Shown: positions 8,401 through 14,377 of the stretch, one piece after another | How the letters are laid out: the number at the start of each line of letters is the position of its first letter | Position numbering within the stretch: the first letter of the stretch is position 1 | Assembly: GCA_028875345.1 (NCBI GenBank) | Contig: JAPPEG010000012.1 | Span: forward strand, 1 to 36,064 | From: Gemmatimonadota bacterium | Lineage (GTDB): Bacteria > Latescibacterota > UBA2968 > UBA8231 | Length of the DNA stretch: 36,064 nucleotides | Direction of reading: 5' to 3' | The notes under the pieces: generated by a model | Told to the model about the DNA's origin: nothing | The model's database searches: none | Seen by the model: the letters and a program-made list of their open reading frames with translations, nothing else | Program-made: the position numbers and the translations under genes

Positions 8401-9709
8401 TGATCGTATTATCCGTTGCCCCGGAAGCGAGCATCGTCCCATCGGGTGAAAACGCCACCGGATAGACCGCATCCGTATGCCCTTCAAGGGTGGAGATCGG
8501 TTCACCGCCGGCCACGTCCCACAGCTTGATTGTGCGATCCCTTGACGCGGAAGCGATCATTTTTCCATCGGGTGAAAACGCCACCGAAGTGACAGTGCTA
8601 ATATGGCCTTCGAGGGTGGCGATATTGGTGCTCGTTACCACGTCCCACAGCTTGATTGTGCGATCCCTTGACGCGGAAGCGATCATTTTTCCATCGGGTG
8701 AAAACGCCACCGAATAGACCTCATCCGTATGGCCTTCGAGGGTGACGATATTGATGCTCGTTGCCACGTCCCACAGCTTGACCGTATTATCCCCTGCTCC
8801 GGAGGCGAGTATTGTCCCATCGGGTGAAAACGCCACGGAAAGGACCGGACTTCTATACTCCTCAAGGGTCAAGGACCGAGTGACGAGTGGTTGTTCGGGT
8901 TGTTCAGGTTGCTCCGGCGGTTGGCCGCCGTCAGGCCCCTCGTCTTCCGTGACCGGATCCTCTGCTTCGGTTGTTGCGGTAACGGATATTTGTGCTATCA
9001 GTGAGGGGCCGTTGTATCCTGCTATGGCGTCGGCTCCGACGGTGAAGATGAGGGTGGCATCGGTGTCGATGCTGCCGTCGAATTCCAGTTCAATAGTGAC
9101 TTCCGTGTCGCTGACGCATTTGATGGCGAAAGTTCCGACCGTGACGCTTGGGATGCCAGCTACGGTCACCGCATCCCTGATGTCAAAGATACGTGCATAC
9201 GTCCTTCCGCTGAGGATGAGGGTGACGACGCTTTCATGTAGCGTCGCCTCTGTCAACGGAGAAGCCGTGGAGGCGACCACGGCCTCCATGATTGCGGTGA
9301 CGGGTATTTGTGCTGTCAGTGGGGACCCATTGTATTCTGCTATGGCGTCGGCCCCGATGGTAAAGGTGAGGATAGCATCGGTGTTGATGTTGCCGTCGAA
9401 CTCCAGTTCGACGGTGATTTCCGTGTCGCTGACGCGATCGACTCCGAAGGTTGCGACCGTGACGCCGTCAATACCTGATACTTCCAGCGCATCCCTGATT
9501 TTGAAACTAGATCGCTCGTAAGCACCGCCGCTGAGGGTGAGTGTGACGACGCTTTCATGCAGCGTCGCCTCCGTCAACGGAGATGCCGTGGAGGCGGCCA
9601 CTGAAATGTCGTCAGAGGAACCGTAGCTAATGCTTGGTAAGGCACAGATCACCAGCATTACTACGAGAATCGACACGATAGGTTTTCGATTGAAAATTAT
9701 GTTTTTCAT
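5462..9709 (-). CDS. Secreted WD40 protein with 21 blades, Ig-like domains and a FlgD/T9SS-like sorting domain
   Basis: The protein has 1415 residues. Domain order: signal peptide (about 1-30, hydrophobic SILVVMLVICALPSISYG); two about 100-residue copies of a beta domain opening ASTASPLTEATLHESVVTL (about 38-245); a short acidic/proline linker ending in PEQPEQPEQP; seven WD40 repeats (about 270-575); a Big_1-type Ig domain (about 585-690); fourteen more WD40 repeats (about 715-1310); and a C-terminal PNPFNSQTVISYFLP...ASGMYLYRL domain, as used for outer-surface delivery. The counts fit three seven-bladed propellers. Many blades are nearly identical, pointing to recent internal duplication. 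It converges on the regulator gene. No catalytic motif is seen; a scaffold or binding role on the cell surface is likely but unproven. Confidence 0.92.
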   Translation of the reverse strand: MKNIIFNRKPIVSILVVMLVICALPSISYGSSDDISVAASTASPLTEATLHESVVTLTLSGGAYERSSFKIRDALEVSGIDGVTVATFGVDRVSDTEITVELEFDGNINTDAILTFTIGADAIAEYNGSPLTAQIPVTAIMEAVVASTASPLTEATLHESVVTLILSGRTYARIFDIRDAVTVAGIPSVTVGTFAIKCVSDTEVTIELEFDGSIDTDATLIFTVGADAIAGYNGPSLIAQISVTATTEAEDPVTEDEGPDGGQPPEQPEQPEQPLVTRSLTLEEYRSPVLSVAFSPDGTILASGAGDNTVKLWDVATSINIVTLEGHTDEVYSVAFSPDGKMIASASRDRTIKLWDVVTSTNIATLEGHISTVTSVAFSPDGKMIASASRDRTIKLWDVAGGEPISTLEGHTDAVYPVAFSPDGTMLASGATDNTIKLWDVATHTNIATLEGHTGAVWSVAFSPDGTMLASGATNTVKLWDVATHTNIATLEGHTGAVWSVPFSPDGTILASGAEDNTIKLWDMTTGEPIVTLEGHTNEVWSVAFSPDGATLASASRDGTVKLWNVSEWTGGQPRPQTLVKVSGDNQEGMSGDTLPNPLIVEVRDQDNNPLPDVQVIFTVTAGYGTPSKQSVTTNANGQAEATLTLGPFPDTNTVEVSLGIRTLATFNAVGVGMPTPRSMEGDYRTWRLPDDAIMRLGKGAISRGDRVVAFSPDSTRLAVASAIGIWLYDVATGTEVALLGGHTEGVTSVAFSPDGTLLASGSEDETVKLWAVATHTNIATLRGHTDGIWSVAFSPDGKILASGAGDPIIHFPADNTIKLWDVETNINIATLEGHEGRVASVAFSPDGKILASGSDNETVKLWDVETNTNTATLEGHTDRVASVAFSPDGKILASAGGTFDETVKLWDVETNTNTATLEGHEDGVSSVAFSPDGTMLASGVGDAFFPEFFPESSDNRVKLWDVASGEPIASLGGHTGEVWSVMFSPDGMMLASAGGTFDNTVKLWDVGSAEPTASLKGHMDVVSSVAFLSDGTRLAARSGITILVWDVETADQITIPEGHALSPDGTRLAVVSGEDGTILVWDVDSGELITSLERHENYWVNSVSFSPDGTRFASGAGALDGTMLLLLWDVDSGELIAPLEGHANYWLRSETFSPDGTILASRIWDDTILLWDVDSGELITSLEGHTGGILSGISALAFSPDGATLASGARDGTILLWDVETREIIATLEGPLSGISALAFSPDGATLASGTGNGTILLWDVETREIIATLEGHADWVNSVSFAPNGATLASGAGDGTILLWDVAEWTNSGTAVAANKLIGLPNEPLLQQNAPNPFNSQTVISYFLPKSGPVRLELFSVTGQRVAILRQEHQEGGYHRLHWNGRDREGRSLASGMYLYRLVTDEGILTRKLTLLR
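5790..7540 (-). repeat. Tandem coding repeats, second WD40 array (14 blades)
   Basis: Units of about 105-150 bp recur, each containing a variant of ccatcgggcgaaaacgccac (the SPDG strand read in reverse) and of acgtcccaca (LWDV). Neighbouring units can be nearly identical, for example around 5925-5970 and 6040-6085. Some blades carry insertions, such as a PEFFPE stretch near 6860. Confidence 0.85.
8005..8870 (-). repeat. Tandem coding repeats, first WD40 array (7 blades)
   Basis: Seven units of about 120-126 bp. The units starting near 8221 and 8341 differ at only a handful of bases, and the stretches near 8524-8590 and 8651-8717 are essentially identical. Such DNA is prone to slippage, and short-read assembly can collapse it, so the copy number may be unreliable. 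Confidence 0.85.
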
Positions 9710-9722
9710 CGGGGAATCCCCG
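9710..9722 (-). promoter_or_regulatory. Hairpin touching the WD40 start codon
   Basis: CGGGG-aat-CCCCG forms a 5-bp all-GC stem whose last base adjoins the ATG. The only purine-rich sequence that could act as a ribosome-binding site lies within it, so it may limit translation. Confidence 0.4.
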
Positions 9723-9773
9723 GATTAGAGGCAATAAGACAGATAGCGAATCGGGATCTCTCAAGAATTTCCA

Positions 9774-9802
9774 AATATATAGAGAGGATAAAAAATTATC
9801 AA
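9774..9802 (-). promoter_or_regulatory. Sigma-70-type promoter of the WD40 gene
   Basis: On the minus strand, TTGATA (9802-9797), a 17-bp spacer and TATATT (9779-9774) each match the consensus at 5 of 6 positions. This predicts a start near 9767 and a leader of about 57 bases. The spacing and sequence are ordinary sigma-70. Confidence 0.6.
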
Positions 9803-9914
9803 TTACAACATATTACAATACGAAATATTAATTTTGGGGTATTTTTAATCGGTATATGAGACTATGTATAGTATAAATCATATAAAATATTATATAACGT
9901 TCTAAATAAAAAAA

Positions 9915-9956
9915 GGCCATATATGGACTAAATAATAAAAAAGACCATATATGGCC
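9915..9956. repeat. Right palindrome pair (two CCATATATGG units, 28-bp period)
   Basis: Unit 3 at 9915-9928 is ggccatatatggac and unit 4 at 9943-9956 is gaccatatatggcc. Each is preceded by an A-run, and their starts are 28 bp apart, as in the left pair. The shared taaa..at-aaaaaagaccatatatgg context makes the two pairs direct repeats. They lie about 150-182 bp upstream of the predicted WD40 start and about 40 bp after the ino1 stop, so both operator and ino1-terminator roles are possible. Confidence 0.75.
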
Positions 9957-9995
9957 TCTCGATGAGGCTTGTGATATTACCTATCGCCCAAGCAC

Positions 9996-10049
9996 CTAGT
10001 CGTAGTACTCTTGACCCAAGTGGGTAATTAGATCTTCGCCCTGCAAGAA
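9996..10049 (-). repeat. Intact-gene copy of the 54-bp ino1 3'-end repeat (partner 1374-1427)
   Basis: The last 18 codons of ino1, including the TAG. It matches 1374-1427 at 52 of 54 positions in the same orientation. Of the two differences, one is synonymous and one changes Gly to Asp in the displaced copy. Confidence 0.92.
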
Positions 10050-11309
10050 GCGCAGCGTGTTCTTGAGCTTCATTAGCTGGATAAAGAGGTCGTGCTCGGG
10101 GTAGAGGTCGGGCGCGGTCATTGGGCTTTTGAAGTAAAACGAGAGCCACTCCTGGATCCCCGCCATTCCCGAGCGCTGCGCCAAGTCGGCAAACAGCACC
10201 AAGTCCAAGACCAGCGGCGCGGCGAGAATTGAATCGCGGCAGAGGAAATCGACCTTGATCTGCATGGGCATGCCCATCCAGCCAAAGATGTCGATGTTGT
10301 CCCAACCCTCTTTCTCGTCGCCGCGCGGCGGATAGTAGTTGATCCGCACCTTGTGATAAATATCGCCGTAGAGCTGGGGGTAGAGGTTGGGCTGCAAGAT
10401 GAATTCCAGCACGTCGAGCTTGCTGACCTCCTTGGTCTTGAACGAATCCGGGTCGTCGAGTACCTCGCCATCGCGATTGCCCAAGATGTTGGTCGAAAAC
10501 CAGCCCTGCACGCCGAGCATCCGCGCCTTGAGGCCTGGGGCCAGCAGGGTCTTCATCAGGGTCTGGCCGGTCTTGAAGTCCTTGCCGCCGATGGGCACGC
10601 CCTTTTGCCGCGCCAATTCGACCATGGCCGGGACGTCCACGGTCAAGTTCGGCGCGCCGTTTAGGAAGGGCACGCCTTCCTGCAACGCGGCGTACGCGTA
10701 GATCATGCTCGGGGGAATGGCCGGGTGGTTTTCCTGGATGGCTTTTTCGAGGCTTTCGATCTCGTTGTGTACTTCGTGATGCTGCATGAAAACCTCGGTG
10801 CTGCCGCACCAGATCATCACCAGCCGCTCGACGCCGTTGTCGGCCTTAAAGCGCTGGATGTCTTCGCGCACTTCGAGTACGGCATCCCACTTGCTCTTGG
10901 CGCTTTTGACGTTGGAGCCTTCGAGGCGGCGCACGTAGTTGCGGTCGAAAACCGCGGGCATTGGCTTGATGGCCTTGAGCGGGTCCGCGATCTGGTCAAG
11001 CAGCCTCTGGTCCAAGACGCCGGCGTGGATGGCCGAGTCATAGGCGTCCTCTGGGAAGACGTCCCAGCCGCCGAAGACTAGGCTGTCGATGTCGGCCAAA
11101 GGCACGAAGTCCTTAATCAGCGGTGAGCGTCCTTCGGTGCGCTTGCCCAATCGGATGGTGCCCATTTGGGTCAGCGAGCCGATGGGCTGGCCGATGCCGG
11201 CTTTGATGGCTTCGACGCCGGCGATAACTGTGGTGGCCACCGCGCCCATGCCGGGAATGAGGACGCCGAGTTTGCCCGTGGCTGGGGCGATGGATTTGGG
11301 TTGGTTCAC
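9996..11309 (-). CDS. ino1: Inositol-3-phosphate synthase
   Basis: It converts D-glucose 6-phosphate to 1D-myo-inositol 3-phosphate with NAD+, the first step of inositol synthesis. The 437-residue protein shows the NAD-binding GMGAVATT loop at about 20-27, NGAPNLTVD, GGKDFKTGQT and NILGNRDG, all diagnostic of the family. The GTG at 11309 is chosen because AAAGGAG lies 6 bases upstream; the frame is open 22 codons further but that part has no ribosome-binding site. The gene is intact, although its 3' end is duplicated at 1374-1427. The right palindrome pair follows its stop by 40 bp and may terminate it. The product could feed inositol lipids or compatible solutes. There is no adjacent inositol-monophosphatase gene. 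Confidence 0.95.
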   Translation of the reverse strand: MNQPKSIAPATGKLGVLIPGMGAVATTVIAGVEAIKAGIGQPIGSLTQMGTIRLGKRTEGRSPLIKDFVPLADIDSLVFGGWDVFPEDAYDSAIHAGVLDQRLLDQIADPLKAIKPMPAVFDRNYVRRLEGSNVKSAKSKWDAVLEVREDIQRFKADNGVERLVMIWCGSTEVFMQHHEVHNEIESLEKAIQENHPAIPPSMIYAYAALQEGVPFLNGAPNLTVDVPAMVELARQKGVPIGGKDFKTGQTLMKTLLAPGLKARMLGVQGWFSTNILGNRDGEVLDDPDSFKTKEVSKLDVLEFILQPNLYPQLYGDIYHKVRINYYPPRGDEKEGWDNIDIFGWMGMPMQIKVDFLCRDSILAAPLVLDLVLFADLAQRSGMAGIQEWLSFYFKSPMTAPDLYPEHDLFIQLMKLKNTLRFLQGEDLITHLGQEYYD

Positions 11310-11471
11310 AGGAGTCTCCTTTGTATGGAAGAGTAATGTCATTCGCCGCAGAATAAAGTAGAGCGTTCTATTCATTGAGCAAATTAATTATTACTATGTA
11401 ATTAATAGAAAAAATTTATTAATCGTACCCAGTCAAACGGGACGTGAGCGGAAATTGCAGCGGGATGGAAA

Positions 11472-12467
11472 TCAGGCGGCGAGGCGTTCTGGATCGGTGT
11501 CGCGCAGTTCCGCGAGGCGATCCAACAAGGGGTCTAGCTCCTTGTATCTGGCCAGCTCGGCTCTGAGCTGCGCCGCGCCGCGCAGACCGCGGAAGTACCC
11601 GGCGTAGTGGCGCCGCGTGCCGACCAGCGCCCCTCGCGGCCCGTCGTGCTCAACGGCCAGTCGCAGGTGCTTGAGGCACAGTTCGATGCGCTCCTGCCAG
11701 CTTGGTTCGGGCAAGAGCGCACCCTTCTTTAGATAGTGCTGGGATTCGCGGAAAATCCACGGGTGGCGGATGGCACCGCGGCCGATCATCACCCCGTCGC
11801 ATCCCGTGCTGTCGAAGGCATCTTTGACCATTTGCGGCGAGGTTACGTCGCCGTTGAGAATGATCGGTATGGAGACCGCCGCTTTGACTTTGGGTATCCA
11901 CTCGTAGGCCACCGCGCCCTTGTGGCCTTGCGCACGGGTGCGGCAGTGAATAGCTAGCGCCTGCACGCCCAGATCCTCGAGCATCTGAGCTACCTCGACG
12001 ATGCGGATGCTCTGTTGGTCCCAGCCGAGGCGCGTCTTCACAGTCACTGGCAGGTGCGTCGCGCCGATGACGCGCGAGACGACCTCCTGCATCTGCGGCA
12101 AGTCGCGCAACAGCCCGGCCCCGGCTCCGCGCAGCGCCACATTGCTCACCCAGCAGCCGCAGTTGATGTCGATGAAGTCTGGATGCTGCGCGCTGGCGAT
12201 CTCAGCGGCTTTCTCCATAGACAGCGAGGCCGCGCCGTAGAGCTGGATCGCCAAGGGCCGCTCCGCTTCTGCAAAGCGCAGTTTGCGAAAAGCGCGGCGC
12301 GGCCCGTTGGGATCTTCGCGCAGCAGCCCCTCGGCATTGACGAACTCGGTATAGACGATGTCGGCTCCCAGTTCCCTGCAAATCAGGCGGAACGGTAGCT
12401 CGGAGACATCCTCCATGGGCGCTAGCAGGATGCCAGAATCAGCGGTTATTGGGCCGATGCGGAACAT
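11472..12467 (-). CDS. dusB: tRNA-dihydrouridine synthase
   Basis: An FMN enzyme reducing specific uridines in tRNA. The 331-residue TIM-barrel protein begins FRIGPITADSGILLAPMEDV and carries the substrate-binding segment DINCGCWVSNV...GAGAGLLRD, then VTVKTRLGWD, AIHCRTRAQG and NGDV. The catalytic Cys of the GC motif is present, but the usual GCP-xxK reads GCW-VSN, a variant I believe exists in some FCB-group homologues. The ATG at 12467 is used: its first base is the last base of the stop codon of the upstream gene (TAATG), a translational-coupling arrangement. It is the last gene of a three-gene operon. The DusB subtype is assumed from overall resemblance and not proven. Confidence 0.88.
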   Translation of the reverse strand: MFRIGPITADSGILLAPMEDVSELPFRLICRELGADIVYTEFVNAEGLLREDPNGPRRAFRKLRFAEAERPLAIQLYGAASLSMEKAAEIASAQHPDFIDINCGCWVSNVALRGAGAGLLRDLPQMQEVVSRVIGATHLPVTVKTRLGWDQQSIRIVEVAQMLEDLGVQALAIHCRTRAQGHKGAVAYEWIPKVKAAVSIPIILNGDVTSPQMVKDAFDSTGCDGVMIGRGAIRHPWIFRESQHYLKKGALLPEPSWQERIELCLKHLRLAVEHDGPRGALVGTRRHYAGYFRGLRGAAQLRAELARYKELDPLLDRLAELRDTDPERLAA

Positions 12468-12781
12468 TATTTCAACGTCGAGTAGGGCAATGCTTTCATC
12501 ACTCGCACTTCCCGCCGGCGGATTAGCGGCCGGATCTGATCGACGATCTTGGCCCATTCCGGGCTGCCGTAATAGGCTTCAATCGCCTTGTCGCGGGCCT
12601 TGGCGTTGGGGAAGGCGCGAATCCAGATGAACTCATCGTCGCGGTCGGGATTTTCCCACGCGGCGACAAACGTCACGCCGTACTTGGACATAAAGCGGCG
12701 CGCCTTGGTAAAGCCGGCGCGGAACTTCTTTTTATTGTCGGCTCCCTTGTGGAAGCGGTAGATGCGCAATTCGTAGATCAT
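12467..12781 (-). CDS. NIPSNAP-family small protein
   Basis: A 104-residue protein starting MIYELRIYRFHKG, with W.NPDRDDEFIWIRAF in the middle and EWAKIVDQIRPLI near the end. This is the ferredoxin-like dimeric alpha-beta barrel of the NIPSNAP family. The ATG at 12781 has AAGGAG just upstream and overlaps the stop codon of the cyclo-ligase gene by four bases (ATGA). The biochemical role of bacterial NIPSNAPs is unknown. Being locked between a folate enzyme and a tRNA-modification enzyme by overlapping stops and starts shows co-expression but does not reveal the function. Confidence 0.85.
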   Translation of the reverse strand: MIYELRIYRFHKGADNKKKFRAGFTKARRFMSKYGVTFVAAWENPDRDDEFIWIRAFPNAKARDKAIEAYYGSPEWAKIVDQIRPLIRRREVRVMKALPYSTLK

Positions 12782-13374
12782 GCAAAATCTCCTTGGTGAA
12801 TGGTGGTTTCGGCGACGACCATGTCCACGGGTACATCGTGCGGCTCGCCGGGAATGCAGTCTAGGACTAGCTCGTCGTAGCACAGCCCTATTTTGACGGC
12901 TTGTACTTGCGCCAGAAAGCGGTCGTAGTAGCCGCCGCCCCAACCGATGCGATGCCCGCGCCGGTCAAAGGCGAGGCCCGGCACTACGACCAAGTCGATC
13001 CGCGCTTCTGCAGGTAGCCAAGTGGCCGCGGCCGGATCGGGTTGCGCCAGCCCCCAAGGACCGACGACGAGTTGGTCTAGGCCGTCGATCAGCGCGTGGG
13101 CCAGCGTCTTCGTGCCCGGCATTACCACTGGCACGGCCACGCGCCTGCCGTGCGCTAGGCAAGCGCCGATCAACGCGCGGGTATCGACCTCGTTTTCCTT
13201 GCTGGAGACATAGGTGTGGACAAGTTTGGCCCGGCGGTACGCCTCCAAGCCCAAGACCTTTTCTAATATGGCCTGCCCGCTGACTTTCACTTGGTCTCGG
13301 TCCAAACCCATGCGCATAGCTAGGACGCGCTTTCTGAGCTGTTCTTTGAGGGCGCGCGTCGCCTCCTTTTTCAT
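12778..13374 (-). CDS. 5-formyltetrahydrofolate cyclo-ligase
   Basis: It converts 5-formyl-THF and ATP to 5,10-methenyl-THF, returning a storage or inhibitory folate to the one-carbon pool. The 198-residue protein has the N-terminal basic helix (KKEATRALKEQLRKRVLAMR), the central substrate loop, and the C-terminal signature RRGHRIGWGGGYYDRFLA that binds ATP-Mg. Its TGA overlaps the start of the NIPSNAP gene. It is the first gene of the operon and diverges from uppS. A good sigma-70 promoter ends 7 bases before the ATG, so the message is probably leaderless or nearly so; no ribosome-binding site is visible. Another one-carbon gene, fhs, lies 11 kb away. Confidence 0.92.
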   Translation of the reverse strand: MKKEATRALKEQLRKRVLAMRMGLDRDQVKVSGQAILEKVLGLEAYRRAKLVHTYVSSKENEVDTRALIGACLAHGRRVAVPVVMPGTKTLAHALIDGLDQLVVGPWGLAQPDPAAATWLPAEARIDLVVVPGLAFDRRGHRIGWGGGYYDRFLAQVQAVKIGLCYDELVLDCIPGEPHDVPVDMVVAETTIHQGDFA

Positions 13375-13381
13375 ACATTAC

Positions 13382-13410
13382 ATAATACTGGCACCTACAA
13401 AGGGCGTCAA
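13382..13410 (-). promoter_or_regulatory. Sigma-70 promoter of the cyclo-ligase operon
   Basis: TTGACG (13410-13405), a 17-bp spacer and TATTAT (13387-13382) on the minus strand. Only seven bases separate the -10 from the ATG at 13374, predicting transcription to start at or within a base or two of the start codon. Confidence 0.65.
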
Positions 13411-13433
13411 GCGCGTGTGGCACCTAGGGTTGC

Positions 13434-13462
13434 TTGACGAATATGAGCCTTTCCCCTAGATT
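13434..13462 (+). promoter_or_regulatory. Promoter candidate for the uppS operon
   Basis: TTGACG at 13434-13439, a 17-bp spacer, and TAGATT at 13457-13462 (4 of 6 matches). It predicts a leader of about 100 bases before uppS. Confidence 0.45.
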
Positions 13463-13472
13463 GACCAAGATA

Positions 13473-13504
13473 CGCGCGGCCTTGTTTTCTCAAGGCGAAA
13501 CGCG
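13473..13504 (+). other. Stem-loop in the uppS leader
   Basis: GCCTTG-ttttct-CAAGGC at 13479-13496 is extended by outer CGCG/CGCG pairing. A second inverted repeat, gtggc...gccac, lies near 13520-13542. No known riboswitch is recognised. It could be an attenuator or simply leader structure. Confidence 0.35.
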
Positions 13505-13570
13505 CCCAAATCTATAGACAGTGGCCGTGGATGGCCGCCACATAAACCCACCGAATTATACCGTTACGTT

Positions 13571-14377
13571 ATGAGTGCTCAGGCTCTGCCGCTGGAAATT
13601 TCTCCCCGCGAATACCACCCGGTAAAACCCCTCCATCCCGAAGAGGACTTCCGCATCCAGCAGCGCCTCAAGGACGGGGGAAACCTGCCGCAACACATCG
13701 CCATTATCATGGACGGCGATAGGCGCTGGGCCGTCGAGCGCAATCTACCCAAGACCGAAGGACATCGCTTTGGCCGCGAGTCCGTGCGCGACATCGTCCG
13801 CGCCTGCGGCCAACTGCAAATCGAGGCGCTGACCCTGTACACCTTCTCGACGGAGAACTGGTCCCGGCCCGAAGCGGAAGTAGAAGAGCTGATGCAGTGG
13901 CTGCACGAGTCGCTGCGCGACGAAGTGTCGGAACTCCACGAAAATAACGTATCGCTCAACGCCATCGGCCGCACTGACGCGTTGTCTCCGACCATACAAT
14001 TGGCCCTGGAGCACGCTCTCGCGCAGACCAAAGACAACACCGGTCTCAAGCTCAACTTGGCGCTCAACTACGGGGGCCGCAGTGAACTAGTTGACGCCTT
14101 CCGCAAGCTAGCGGCCGCAGTGGCGGCTGGCCGGATTGACCCAGAGGATATAGACGAAGAACAAATCAGCGGTGCTCTCTATACAGCCGATTTGCCCGAT
14201 CCGGATTTGTTGATTCGCACTAGCGGCGAAATGCGGCTGAGCAACTTCCTTCCTTGGCAAATGGTCTATACTGAAATCTGCTTCGTCGGCGACGTGCACT
14301 GGCCGGATTTTCGCCGCCAGCACCTGTACGAAGCCATTGCCGCCTATCAACAGCGACAGAGGCGCTTTGGCGGCTGA
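13571..14377 (+). CDS. uppS: Isoprenyl transferase (undecaprenyl diphosphate synthase type)
   Basis: It makes the long-chain cis-prenyl diphosphate carrier for cell-wall and surface glycans. The 268-residue protein carries IAIIMDGDRRWA at 43-54, GHRFG, LTLYTFSTENWSRP, LNYGGRSEL and DLLIRTSGEMRLSNF, in family order. The canonical MDGNGRWA is altered to MDGDRRWA: the catalytic Asp is kept, Asn is replaced by Asp50 and Gly by Arg51. About 40 residues precede the core, longer than usual. No clear ribosome-binding site precedes the ATG, but no alternative start fits better. It overlaps cdsA and begins the uppS-cdsA-rseP cluster found in many bacteria. Confidence 0.95.
   Translation: MSAQALPLEISPREYHPVKPLHPEEDFRIQQRLKDGGNLPQHIAIIMDGDRRWAVERNLPKTEGHRFGRESVRDIVRACGQLQIEALTLYTFSTENWSRPEAEVEELMQWLHESLRDEVSELHENNVSLNAIGRTDALSPTIQLALEHALAQTKDNTGLKLNLALNYGGRSELVDAFRKLAAAVAAGRIDPEDIDEEQISGALYTADLPDPDLLIRTSGEMRLSNFLPWQMVYTEICFVGDVHWPDFRRQHLYEAIAAYQQRQRRFGG

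Noticed and set aside
5790-8870. Regularly spaced repeats that could suggest a CRISPR array
   Set aside because: Unit length (about 105-150 bp), continuous coding sense and the WD40 consensus explain them fully; there are no spacers and no cas genes.
5462-9709. Long plus-strand open frames (for example 6438-7526 and 8742-9521) across the WD40 gene
   Set aside because: They are antisense shadows of the repetitive WD40 coding sequence: their translations are low-complexity repeats in phase with the blades, with no ribosome-binding sites.
1539-9956. The palindrome pairs as terminal inverted repeats of a transposon
   Set aside because: The pairs are direct, not inverted, with respect to each other apart from being self-palindromic, and there is no transposase between them.
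9928-10809. 293-residue minus-strand frame overlapping ino1
   Set aside because: Arginine-rich shadow frame of ino1; no family features.
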